From positions 1-33,458 of the forward strand of contig RZYC01000043.1 of assembly GCA_009930475.1 (NCBI GenBank): a stretch of 33,458 nt of DNA. The letters run 5' to 3'. Origin of the DNA: Spartobacteria bacterium. GTDB taxonomy: Bacteria > Verrucomicrobiota > Kiritimatiellia > RZYC01. A program made the translations under genes and the position numbers. The notes under the pieces were generated by a model. The model did no database searches. It saw nothing but the letters and a program-made list of their open reading frames with translations, and had not been told where the DNA came from. Shown here piece by piece: positions 1-7,229 of the stretch (its first letter is position 1; each line of letters starts with the position of its first letter).

Positions 1-279
1 GTCAGCGCATATAATTTCATTCGCATGCTTGAGTGGATGATGGCCAAAGAACAGATTTGCGAAGAAAAGTTACACAAAAAAAGAGCACATCAGCTTGAAT
101 TTCGGGCTCTTAAAGCAGCCGAGTTTGGTCGGTATATTCATCCGCTGGAATACATGGTTAACAGAATCTTCACTATGTCTGCACAGTTCGTGAGGGTCGT
201 CAGCAACTGTTTTCGATCGACTCGCCCCCTTCAGTCGCTTAAGCCGAACTTTAGACGGGCAACTAAATCATATATCTGA
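1..279 (+). CDS. C-terminal end of a probable IS4-type transposase (partial)
   Basis: The frame is open from the first base of the window to a TGA at 277-279, so this is the 3' end of a gene that starts outside. The visible residues begin with a stretch containing AYNFIRMLEWMMA and end with a basic tail (FRRATKSY). An AYN-[LF]-IR helix followed by a basic C-terminus is how many IS4-family DDE transposases end, with the catalytic residues lying further upstream and not visible here. The match rests on a short, poorly diagnostic segment, so the family assignment is tentative. The gene is convergent with the NDK-like gene, separated by its terminator. Confidence 0.4.
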   Translation, partial: VSAYNFIRMLEWMMAKEQICEEKLHKKRAHQLEFRALKAAEFGRYIHPLEYMVNRIFTMSAQFVRVVSNCFRSTRPLQSLKPNFRRATKSYI

Positions 280-298
280 CCTGTTTTCTGGACACCGT

Positions 299-336
299 TG
301 AGCAAAAAGAAAAGAAACCGCGTTTAGCACGCGGTT
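299..336 (-). terminator. Rho-independent terminator of the NDK-like gene
   Basis: A perfect 8-bp stem AACCGCGT (316-323) / ACGCGGTT (329-336) with a 5-nt loop is followed on the minus strand by a T-rich run (complement of 301-315). It starts 9 bp beyond the stop codon. Confidence 0.8.
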
Positions 337-344
337 GAGAATCT

Positions 345-1508
345 TTAGCTGGAGTAATAGGTATTGTACCATCGCTTGATGGTATCTTTCTGGACGTTGA
401 TAATCCCGATTTCGCGCAATGCATTTTCGGGGGAATCGGATGCATGAGCCGCATTGACCATAATACTGGTTCCGAATTCCTTGCGCACGGATCCGGGAGC
501 CGCTTTGCTTGGGTCGGTCGGGCCGAGAATGGAGCGTATTTTTTCTACGGCATTTTCGCCTGCGTAAACCAGTGCCAGGCAACGGACTTTTCCCTCTTCA
601 CCTGCTTCTTTTTCGGATGTATCGGGGGCCCAGTGACCAGTCATGAACTGCATGATGCTGTAAAACTGGTTGTCGCCGAATACGGGGCCCAGACTGTTCC
701 GGATGGCATCGCGAACTTCATCGGGCATGTTGAATTCGAACTCTTCTTCCAACACTTTGCAGGCACGGTTTTCGACCATATCGCATAATTTTTCACGTAA
801 AATGGGGCGTACCGGTCCATAGAATTCCAGTGCTTCTTTGAGGCTCATCCGATGCAGTCGGGCACCAATAAGCCGAAGACCGGATCGGGAAAATATATCC
901 ATGATGTTGCCGGGACGTGCACTGGGGAATGTGAAGTTGTCCGGTTTGATGATGACAAGGGTTTTTTGCACATCTTCTTTGTCGGCGAGTCGTAGCGCGT
1001 GGTCAAGGATTCCGCCATCTTTTTCTGAATAATCAGACCAGAGACCGAGTGTTTTCCGGATAGATTCTTTGGCTGGACCGACTAGTACGGCAGGTTCGAA
1101 GTAGGTTATACTACCATCCAGTGCACGGATATAATCGCCGTATGTCCCGCGGATGGTGTCGGCGGATTCGATACTGTCTTCAAAACCGCCAACGGCGTCA
1201 CGCAGTTTTGAAATAGCGTTTTCGCCCTCGAACAGCAGCATCATGACGCGATGGCATTGACCGTCAGCTGTAGGAGATAGTTCGCGCAATACGTATTCTG
1301 CGAGTATGTCACGTACTTCCGGCCATATCGCGTCGCTTGTTTTAAGCAGTTCCGCATAGCGTTCGACCAGTTCACGGCTTGGACCAAACATGCGGGCACC
1401 CACCAAATCAAGTCCGGTCAGTCGCAATAAACGTCCCAGTACACCGCCTGTACGCGATTTACGCAGTGTATACGGTGTAATTAAAACATAGCCCAGTTCT
1501 TTAGCCAT
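345..1508 (-). CDS. Tandem nucleoside diphosphate kinase-like protein
   Basis: NDK enzymes move the gamma-phosphate from ATP to other NDPs through a phospho-histidine. This 387-residue protein is about 2.5 times the usual 140-150 residues and holds two NDK-like halves. The second half (about 180-387) has the opening LVIIKPD strand and the active-site motif NAAHASDS with His355, so it should be catalytic, with an insertion between about 245 and 305. The first half (1-175) keeps the fold pattern (YVLITPYT, GENAISKLRDAVG, TIRGTYG) but lacks both the KPD lysine and the active-site histidine, so it is probably structural or regulatory. An RBS (GAGGAG) precedes the ATG. The gene appears monocistronic, with its own terminator. 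Confidence 0.85.
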   Translation of the reverse strand: MAKELGYVLITPYTLRKSRTGGVLGRLLRLTGLDLVGARMFGPSRELVERYAELLKTSDAIWPEVRDILAEYVLRELSPTADGQCHRVMMLLFEGENAISKLRDAVGGFEDSIESADTIRGTYGDYIRALDGSITYFEPAVLVGPAKESIRKTLGLWSDYSEKDGGILDHALRLADKEDVQKTLVIIKPDNFTFPSARPGNIMDIFSRSGLRLIGARLHRMSLKEALEFYGPVRPILREKLCDMVENRACKVLEEEFEFNMPDEVRDAIRNSLGPVFGDNQFYSIMQFMTGHWAPDTSEKEAGEEGKVRCLALVYAGENAVEKIRSILGPTDPSKAAPGSVRKEFGTSIMVNAAHASDSPENALREIGIINVQKDTIKRWYNTYYSS

Positions 1509-1525
1509 TGATAACTCTCCTCTAT

Positions 1526-1554
1526 TCTATAAATTTATACCGTGGTAACGACAA
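1526..1554 (-). promoter_or_regulatory. Candidate sigma-70 promoter of the NDK-like gene
   Basis: On the minus strand TTGTCG (1554-1549) and TATAGA (1531-1526) are separated by exactly 17 nt and lie directly upstream of the RBS and ATG at 1508. The predicted leader is very short, about 10 nt. Confidence 0.4.
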
Positions 1555-1608
1555 GTGGTTCTTCATACATTTGCGCTTGCATGCGCACAACTCAGAAATG
1601 ATAAATAT

Positions 1609-1697
1609 AAAGTTCCAATGATTGGAACTTTCTGTTGTAAAAAGTTCCAATGGTTGGAAATACACACAAAAAAAGTTCCAATGATTGGAACTTTTTT
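1609..1697. repeat. Triple phased palindrome array, copy 1
   Basis: Three palindromes built on TTCCAA-N3-TTGGAA sit at 1609-1631, 1645-1659 and 1668-1697. Their central trinucleotides are TGA, TGG and TGA, centred at 1620, 1652 and 1683 (spacing 32 and 31 bp, about three helical turns). The third has a stem of 13 or more bp flanked by A and T runs on both sides and could terminate the AbiEi-type gene that ends at 1753. The same ordered array occurs upstream of the aldolase gene near 25021-25100. Confidence 0.85.
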
Positions 1698-1752
1698 ATT
1701 TCCATGAAATGCGGGCGGTTGAGCCGTTTTCGGTGCATCGATGCGGATCGAA

Positions 1753-2337
1753 TCAGAGGATCAGTGCCAGAAATGAGCCGTATTCTGGACTGCTTTGCAT
1801 TTCTTCCTCTGTGAGCAGTCCCTGTTCCATGGCGTTTTTGGCGGCAGTACACATCCGTTCGGTTGGTTCTGCGTTGAAGCGAAGGGCGTCTTCAAAGGAG
1901 CGCAGCACGGTGGTCAGGCGGTAGCCTCTCCCATGAAGAATGACTTCGGGCGGAAGGTCGACTTTGTGGATAATAAGCCGGTCGGGCGTGGGTTTGCTTC
2001 TGAAGAAGTCGGCCGGGACGGTCATGTGGATTTTTGTGTTTTTTTCTTCGGGGATCAATTTATGCAGCACCAGTGCGGATTCATGCGATATGACGCCTTG
2101 AGGTACTTCGTCACGTTTGCGTGACCATAATGTCCACACCACGTATTTACTTTCATGTGACTTTGGGAATTCTGTCAAACGGTAAATACCGTGTTTGATA
2201 CGTGTCCACTTTCCTTCTTCAACATAGTTGCGATGCCGGGTACGGATAATGCCCGAATAATAAGCCTGTTTCGTTGTGAAATATCCCTGCTGCCGTTCGG
2301 CGACGGTGTATAATCTCTCTTCGCTCGTTCTACTCAT
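1753..2337 (-). CDS. AbiEi-type antitoxin / winged-helix regulator (orphan)
   Basis: The 194-residue protein starts with a winged-helix-like N-terminus (FTTKQAYYSG followed by KWTRIKHGIYRL, residues about 20-55). A middle part with ISHESALVLHKL and VPADFFRSKP and a basic C-terminal region follow. This is the layout of AbiEi antitoxins of type IV toxin-antitoxin systems, which repress their own operon and counter an AbiEii nucleotidyltransferase. No AbiEii gene lies beside it: downstream there are only palindromes and then the NDK-like gene. It is therefore an orphan regulator or a remnant. The start ATG has an upstream AGAGG. Family assignment is from pattern memory of AbiEi_3/4-like proteins. 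Confidence 0.7.
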   Translation of the reverse strand: MSRTSEERLYTVAERQQGYFTTKQAYYSGIIRTRHRNYVEEGKWTRIKHGIYRLTEFPKSHESKYVVWTLWSRKRDEVPQGVISHESALVLHKLIPEEKNTKIHMTVPADFFRSKPTPDRLIIHKVDLPPEVILHGRGYRLTTVLRSFEDALRFNAEPTERMCTAAKNAMEQGLLTEEEMQSSPEYGSFLALIL

Positions 2338-2392
2338 ATTTTTGGCCTCTACTCGTTTATTTCAAACCTCTTTAACAGGCGTATCAATGTAG

Positions 2393-3697
2393 TCAGCCCT
2401 TTTTTTCAAGACAACTTTTTTCACCGTTCGAAATGTTTTTTAGGTATTCGCTGATATTTAGTACAGAAGTCAGGTTTGCATCTATAAAATTGGATGCCCA
2501 TGCGATGGGGCGATCTGTCCGGCCGTGCGATCCTCGTATGCGTTCGGTGTTTTTGCTGACGCTTCCGGGCGGCCAGCCGAGAAACAGCTCGCAGGGGTCG
2601 TAGCCGGGTTTGTTGTGGATATCAATATGATGGGCGTATTCAGGGGCGTGCGACGAAGATCTCCACCAAGGGTAGGCAAACCAGCTCCCTGGAGAGGCGG
2701 TGAGTATCAGTTCCCCGCTATTGACGTGAGCGATGTGTTTTGCTTTCTGGTCGTCGTGATCCAGGACGGAATCAATTTGTGGATGCGAGGCAAGTAATGA
2801 CTGAACGTCTGCGATGGCTTCGGGTTTGACGTACACGTGGGCTATTTCGTGATCCACCATGGCAAAAGCGCTGGACGCATAGAAATCAGGGTAGTGCATG
2901 CCCCGAATGTGTCGTATGCGGAAGAAGCCGGCATCAGCCAGCAGTTGGTTTGGATATACAACCTGCGATGTTTCGCCGATGTTGTAATCTCCGATAAACA
3001 ATATTTTGTATCCGTTTTTGTCTGCCGCATCTGCCAGTTGGCGGCACTGACGAATAACCGCGCGGAGAGCCATCCCGGCCTGGCGGCTGTTTGGTCCATA
3101 GCGTTGCAGGTCATAGTCCATTGTCGGGAGGTACGTCATGCATAAATCTGGACACATATCCGCCATGTTTAATAACGCTGCCGTTGCTTCTGCAATCCAG
3201 TCTCCTGCTTTATAGGACGCCATAGGCCCCCAGTAATGACGCAGAGCGAACGGTCGCCCAACGCGGTCGCATACTGTTTGATACAGAGCCGCTGGCTGGC
3301 TGTAACAATCCATAATCATGCCGCCATGATGCTTATGAATGGGCGCGGGTGAGATCATCTGATCGACGGATTCACCTAGGCTTTGCTGCCAAAACAGCAT
3401 CGCCACGCGCCCGCCGCGCTTTCGATACGTTTCCCAGATGCGTGCTCCCTTTACGAGTCTGGCACTTTGTTCCCAGAACATGGGCTTGGAAAGTGATCGA
3501 AGAAAAATCCCGTTAGAGGTCATGCCGTGTTCCGACGGGAATGCGGCTGTGCGAAATGAAGCTTGAAACGAGCAGGTAACTGCGGGGAATATCGGTGTAG
3601 CCTGATGGCATGGCAGTCCGCACAGCGTATCAATGGAATGATTTTTCAACAGGTCATAGCCCATGGCGGCTACCTGAACAATCAATATTTTATTCAT
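2393..3697 (-). CDS. Type I phosphodiesterase / alkaline phosphatase superfamily protein
   Basis: The 434-residue protein has the layout of nucleotide pyrophosphatase/phosphodiesterases, two-metal enzymes that cleave phosphoesters. Visible motifs are the nucleophile segment PAVTCSFQASFRT (Thr41) followed by FPSEHGM, the first metal site TMDYDLQRYGP (Asp194), GDYNI (Asp237) and VDHEIAHVYV (Asp282, His283, His287). There is no clear signal peptide, so it is probably cytoplasmic. It is the last gene of a minus-strand run with uppP, pssA and psd, 31 bp after uppP, which suggests a role with lipid-linked or phospholipid substrates; the actual substrate cannot be read from the sequence. An AAGGGTG RBS lies just ahead of the ATG. 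Confidence 0.8.
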   Translation of the reverse strand: MNKILIVQVAAMGYDLLKNHSIDTLCGLPCHQATPIFPAVTCSFQASFRTAAFPSEHGMTSNGIFLRSLSKPMFWEQSARLVKGARIWETYRKRGGRVAMLFWQQSLGESVDQMISPAPIHKHHGGMIMDCYSQPAALYQTVCDRVGRPFALRHYWGPMASYKAGDWIAEATAALLNMADMCPDLCMTYLPTMDYDLQRYGPNSRQAGMALRAVIRQCRQLADAADKNGYKILFIGDYNIGETSQVVYPNQLLADAGFFRIRHIRGMHYPDFYASSAFAMVDHEIAHVYVKPEAIADVQSLLASHPQIDSVLDHDDQKAKHIAHVNSGELILTASPGSWFAYPWWRSSSHAPEYAHHIDIHNKPGYDPCELFLGWPPGSVSKNTERIRGSHGRTDRPIAWASNFIDANLTSVLNISEYLKNISNGEKSCLEKKG

Positions 3698-3728
3698 ATC
3701 ACCCTTGCAACCAAGTGTCGGTCATTTC

Positions 3729-4544
3729 TCAATGAATGAATAACTGGCTCAGCGCGACGACTGAGCCGACAGTTAATAAATAATAACCGAAGGGGCGCAA
3801 AGTATAGGTGCGAAATAGACGCATACAAAAATGAATGCATGCCAAGCTGACAAAAAAGCAGGTGATCATTCCGATTATTACGGGCAGCCAGTCCATCGCT
3901 GCCGGGATCGTTGATTCCGCAGTTGCTAGTAGAGCCTTTCGGCCCTCAAGAACAAACGCCCCAAGAATCGTCGGGGCAACCATGAAAAAAGAGAAACGTG
4001 CCGCAGCCGTTCGGCTCAGACCCCACCAGACCCCGGCACCTATGGTGAATCCAGAACGGCTGGCTCCCGGTAGAATAGCGATAACCTGCGCCAGTCCCAT
4101 GACTGCTGCTGATGCCGGTGAATACGATTTTGCCTGTTTTGATCGAAAATATTCGCAGAGCATAAACCAGCCTCCACAACCGATCATGATCACCCCGACA
4201 ATAAAAGCGTTACGGACTTCTTCCATAATCGAACCCAATAAAGGGCCGGCAACGACAACAGGAAGGGTTGCGAGAATCAGTAGTCCTGCAATCCGGCGAT
4301 TGTCCGTAAATGATGCGTCGCGCCAGAAAATGACGGACAACAGCATGCGCCACCAGTCAGTGAAAAAATACAAAAAAACAGCCAGCAGACTAGCCAGATG
4401 GAGGAGCACATCAAAAAGTAATCCGCCATCATCAGACCAGCCGAATAGCGATCGCATCAATACAAGATGTCCTGAACTGCTTACAGGGATGAATTCTGTA
4501 GCCCCCTGAACAACTGCGAGTAATATCGCCTGAATATAATCCAT
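3729..4544 (-). CDS. uppP: Undecaprenyl-diphosphatase
   Basis: UppP (BacA) is an integral membrane enzyme that removes a phosphate from undecaprenyl diphosphate, recycling the lipid carrier for peptidoglycan and surface glycans; overproduction gives bacitracin resistance. Both signature motifs are present: QGATEFIPVSSSGH (catalytic Glu17, His26) and LPGASRSG (Arg163). The 271-residue length and multiple hydrophobic segments are normal for the family. It lies 19 bp downstream of pssA and 31 bp upstream of the phosphodiesterase gene, in an envelope-lipid operon. Confidence 0.95.
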   Translation of the reverse strand: MDYIQAILLAVVQGATEFIPVSSSGHLVLMRSLFGWSDDGGLLFDVLLHLASLLAVFLYFFTDWWRMLLSVIFWRDASFTDNRRIAGLLILATLPVVVAGPLLGSIMEEVRNAFIVGVIMIGCGGWFMLCEYFRSKQAKSYSPASAAVMGLAQVIAILPGASRSGFTIGAGVWWGLSRTAAARFSFFMVAPTILGAFVLEGRKALLATAESTIPAAMDWLPVIIGMITCFFVSLACIHFCMRLFRTYTLRPFGYYLLTVGSVVALSQLFIH

Positions 4545-4563
4545 GTGATCGCTCTGTGGTTAA

Positions 4564-5295
4564 TTAAATCAATGTTTCCTGCTCAATGGCAGGGGAGTGA
4601 ATGACGCGTACCACAGGAAGAACAAATGTATAAACAAAGCCATAGGCGCATATGGCCGTTGCTGCAGCTGTTGCAATGTGAACACGCATAAAGAGCAACA
4701 GAACAGTAAACACGCACATAGTGAAATAGCAGACATTTTTGGTCGGTTTGGCATAATGGACGTGTGAAACCTGTAAGAGCAGCATGGCAAAAGAACTTAT
4801 CCAGACAAAAACAGCCACCGGACCTGACGTCAAGGTGAACCACTCTTCATTTAGGATACCCGATTCAGTTATAAACACGGCCATGGCAACCCAGCCCGCA
4901 TTAACCGTAATGGGCAGTCCCAGAAATCCATTCATTCCCCTGGCAGGATCCACGACCTTAAACCGGGCCAGGCGAAGAGCCCCTGACAGGATGGTGAAGC
5001 AGACGAAAAACAACCCCCACGCTCCCAGATTATTAAATACCATCTGGTACATAAGAATCGCCGGAGCAATGCCAAAACTGGTGAGATCCACAAAGGTGTC
5101 CAGCTCAGCCCCGAAATCGGACGTCACTTTCAGCCATCGCGCCACATTGCCATCAAATCCATCAAGGATCATGGACAGCATAATAAGCTGTGCGGCCAGA
5201 GAAAAATCACCCTCAATACTTTTTAGTATCGAAAAAATGCCGGCAACCAGCGCGCCTGCCGTTATCATGGAAGGTATGGACTGAATCATTTTCAT
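4564..5295 (-). CDS. pssA: CDP-diacylglycerol-serine O-phosphatidyltransferase (phosphatidylserine synthase)
   Basis: This membrane enzyme joins CDP-diacylglycerol and L-serine to give phosphatidylserine, the precursor of phosphatidylethanolamine. The CDP-alcohol phosphotransferase signature DG-x2-AR-x8-G-x3-D-x3-D is complete at residues 48-70 (DGNVAR, then Gly62, Asp66, Asp70). Several hydrophobic segments follow, and 243 residues is typical for the Bacillus/archaeal-type enzyme. It sits 40 bp downstream of psd, whose product uses phosphatidylserine. The start at 5295 is supported by AGGAG; a second in-frame ATG lies two codons later. Confidence 0.95.
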   Translation of the reverse strand: MKMIQSIPSMITAGALVAGIFSILKSIEGDFSLAAQLIMLSMILDGFDGNVARWLKVTSDFGAELDTFVDLTSFGIAPAILMYQMVFNNLGAWGLFFVCFTILSGALRLARFKVVDPARGMNGFLGLPITVNAGWVAMAVFITESGILNEEWFTLTSGPVAVFVWISSFAMLLLQVSHVHYAKPTKNVCYFTMCVFTVLLLFMRVHIATAAATAICAYGFVYTFVLPVVRVIHSPAIEQETLI

Positions 5296-5335
5296 GATAA
5301 TCTGCTCCTGTTCTCTTCAAATCAAATGGGGTACA

Positions 5336-6004
5336 TCACTTCTTCATCTGTGCGATAACGGTTAGCCCCGCCTGCACTTTTTCACCGGCTTTCACGCAGA
5401 CATTAACTTTATCTGCCGGCAAATACGTATCAAGACGCGAGCCAAACTTCATCATTCCGATGACTTCGCCCTTGTCCACCAACTGCTCTTCCTTCAGCCA
5501 ATAGACGACTCGGCGCACGATGGGGCCTACGATTTGGCACATAACACAGCTGATCTTTTCGTTTTCCACAAAAATTGTACTGTGTTCATTATGTTCGGAA
5601 GCCTCATTAAGGATGGTCAATAAATGTTTCCCGGGTGTATATGCCAGAGCCGTAACTTTGCCGCGGATAGATGTTCTGTTGGTATGTACATTGAATGGAT
5701 TCAAATAAATGCTGATACGAACCGCATCCTGTTTCAGATAATTGTCCTCTTTCATATATTCGACGCGTCGAATTACACCATCGGCACCGGCGACGATGAG
5801 TTCATCTCCGTCAGGGGAGACGCGCACAGGATCACGGTGGAAATAAAGCATAAACAGGGACACGGCAAGACCCAGAAATCCCGCAGCCAGCATGAGGCTG
5901 CGCGCTGTGCCGGACAGTGCGACGCCGGACCAGACAAGGACTGCACCAATAATCAATGGAACAATGATCCATGGCCAGCCATCTTTTACTATGGGTATTC
6001 TCAT
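5336..6004 (-). CDS. psd: Phosphatidylserine decarboxylase proenzyme
   Basis: Psd makes phosphatidylethanolamine from phosphatidylserine using a pyruvoyl group formed by self-cleavage. Two N-terminal membrane segments (about 12-55) precede the YFHRDPVR box, a conserved core with LNPFNVHTNR, and the FGSRLD cleavage motif (Gly188-Ser189). FGSR rather than LGST, together with the 222-residue length, marks the short (archaeal/Bacteroidetes-like) class. It is the first gene of the psd-pssA-uppP-phosphodiesterase run, with GAGGAG before the ATG. The order places both steps of phosphatidylethanolamine synthesis under one control. Confidence 0.95.
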   Translation of the reverse strand: MRIPIVKDGWPWIIVPLIIGAVLVWSGVALSGTARSLMLAAGFLGLAVSLFMLYFHRDPVRVSPDGDELIVAGADGVIRRVEYMKEDNYLKQDAVRISIYLNPFNVHTNRTSIRGKVTALAYTPGKHLLTILNEASEHNEHSTIFVENEKISCVMCQIVGPIVRRVVYWLKEEQLVDKGEVIGMMKFGSRLDTYLPADKVNVCVKAGEKVQAGLTVIAQMKK

Positions 6005-6103
6005 TTTCTCCTCATCAAAAAGCGTTATACGAAAAATATTTCGAACAAAGCATATTTGTCGCTGTTCCCGATTAAAAAGTCAACGTCTATTTGATTAAGT
6101 AAG

Positions 6104-6156
6104 GTGACAGGTAAATAAATATTGACACGATGCTGCGAGATGCTACGGTGACAGTC
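6104..6156 (+). repeat. RAYT-associated GTGACAG element (two copies ahead of RAYT 1)
   Basis: GTGACAG occurs at 6104-6110, followed 11 nt later by TTGACA, and again at 6148-6154, two bases before the transposase ATG. A related element lies ahead of the second RAYT (22590-22600) and alone at 25791, which suggests a recognition element or promoter linked to this transposase family. Confidence 0.55.
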
Positions 6157-7122
6157 ATGAGAAGAAAACGGATAAAACGAGACGGGTTAGCATATTATCA
6201 CTGTATGACACGGGTGGTCGGGCGGCAGATGCTGCTTGGCCCTGTTGAGAAGGAGTACATGCGAACTTTAATTCGCAAGGTGGAGGGATTCACGGGGGTT
6301 CGTGTTTTGACCTATGCATTGATGACGAATCATATTCATTTACTGCTGGAGGAGCCGGACCGGGGGACGGTGGTGCCGGATGATGTGTTGGCTGCAAGGA
6401 TGCGGGTGTTGTATTCGGAGGGGGAAATGGAAGAAATTCTGTTGCGCTGGGCTGATTGGCGGGTGCAGGGGAATGCGGGTGCCATTGAAGATGATAAAAG
6501 GCGGTACAGGGTGAGGATGCATGATATTAGCGAATTCATGAAGACGCTGAAGCATCGGTTTTCCTTTTGGTATAATCGGCGTAATGAACGATCGGGAACC
6601 CTTTGGTCGGAACGTTTTAAGAGTGTTTTGGTTGAGGGAGGGGATGTTTTGCGAACGGTTGCGGCTTATATTGAGATGAATCCAGTCCGTGCGGGGCTTT
6701 CCGCTGATCCGGCTGGTTACCGTTTTTGTGGTTTGGGAGATGCGGTGGGTGGATCGGTTCGGGCGCGCGAGGGTATTATTGAATTGATGGTGCAGAAGGG
6801 GCGGATGTTTGGGGTTGTTGTGGACAGGGATTGGCAGGCGCAGTCGTTGCGCTACATCGAGGACGTTTTGTTATATGGAAAAATACAGGATGATGGTGGT
6901 GTTCGGCCACCACCTGACCGGTTACTGCGTCGATGTCGGTCTTTTACCGATGGTCAGGTTCTGGGTTCAAAGGATTTTGTTGAGGCTTTTTTTAGGGCCA
7001 ACAAGGATTATTTTGGGCCACATCGAAGGGAGGGCGGTCGCAAGTTAAAGGGGACGTGGGGCTCCATATTTGCGGTGCGTGATGTGGGCAATCAGAAAGT
7101 GAGGTCCTCGCGCGCAGAGTGA
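6157..7122 (+). CDS. REP-associated tyrosine transposase (RAYT) 1, Y1_Tnp family
   Basis: RAYTs are HUH single-strand nucleases related to IS200/IS605 transposases. From the chosen ATG at 6157 the protein has 321 residues: a basic start (RRKRIKR), YYHCMTR, the metal-binding HIH triad in MTNHIHLLLEEP (His59, His61), the catalytic-type tyrosine in HRFSFWYNR (Tyr139), GTLWSERFKSVLVE and AAYIEMNPVRAGL. A C-terminal extension has FTDGQVLGSKDFVEAFF. All active-site residues are intact. The open frame extends to an earlier ATG at 6130, but 6157 matches the start of the second RAYT and has a close GGTGA. It is similar along its whole length to the gene at 21594-22535. Confidence 0.9.
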   Translation: MRRKRIKRDGLAYYHCMTRVVGRQMLLGPVEKEYMRTLIRKVEGFTGVRVLTYALMTNHIHLLLEEPDRGTVVPDDVLAARMRVLYSEGEMEEILLRWADWRVQGNAGAIEDDKRRYRVRMHDISEFMKTLKHRFSFWYNRRNERSGTLWSERFKSVLVEGGDVLRTVAAYIEMNPVRAGLSADPAGYRFCGLGDAVGGSVRAREGIIELMVQKGRMFGVVVDRDWQAQSLRYIEDVLLYGKIQDDGGVRPPPDRLLRRCRSFTDGQVLGSKDFVEAFFRANKDYFGPHRREGGRKLKGTWGSIFAVRDVGNQKVRSSRAE

Positions 7123-7192
7123 GCAGATCGCCATGCCGGAAGGGTTATGCATGATAACCGAATGCGGGTATCATGTGTATTGCGACGGACAC

Positions 7193-7221
7193 TTGACGGT
7201 GTTGCATTGCGCGTGTATAAA
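7193..7221 (+). promoter_or_regulatory. Near-consensus sigma-70 promoter of the trigger-factor-like gene
   Basis: TTGACG (7193-7198) and TATAAA (7216-7221) are separated by 17 nt. The -10 box ends only 8 nt before the ATG at 7230, so transcription should begin at or just before the start codon. No Shine-Dalgarno sequence is present, which points to a leaderless mRNA. Confidence 0.65.
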
Positions 7222-7229
7222 CCGCACCT

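Noticed and set aside
1609-1697. Regularly spaced repeats considered as a CRISPR array
   Set aside because: Only three units, the palindromes themselves differ at the centre, the gaps are 8-15 bp of A/T-rich sequence, and no cas gene is near.
1592-1852. An 86-residue minus-strand frame with FQSLE and FPTIG segments
   Set aside because: These residues are translations of the palindromic repeats; the same words arise in the frame over 24939-25139.
3835-4509. A 224-residue open frame on the plus strand inside uppP
   Set aside because: It is antisense to a gene with both UppP motifs intact, has no RBS and an unnatural residue composition.
4784-5284. A 166-residue plus-strand frame across pssA
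   Set aside because: It is a shadow of pssA, whose CDP-alcohol phosphotransferase signature is complete on the minus strand.
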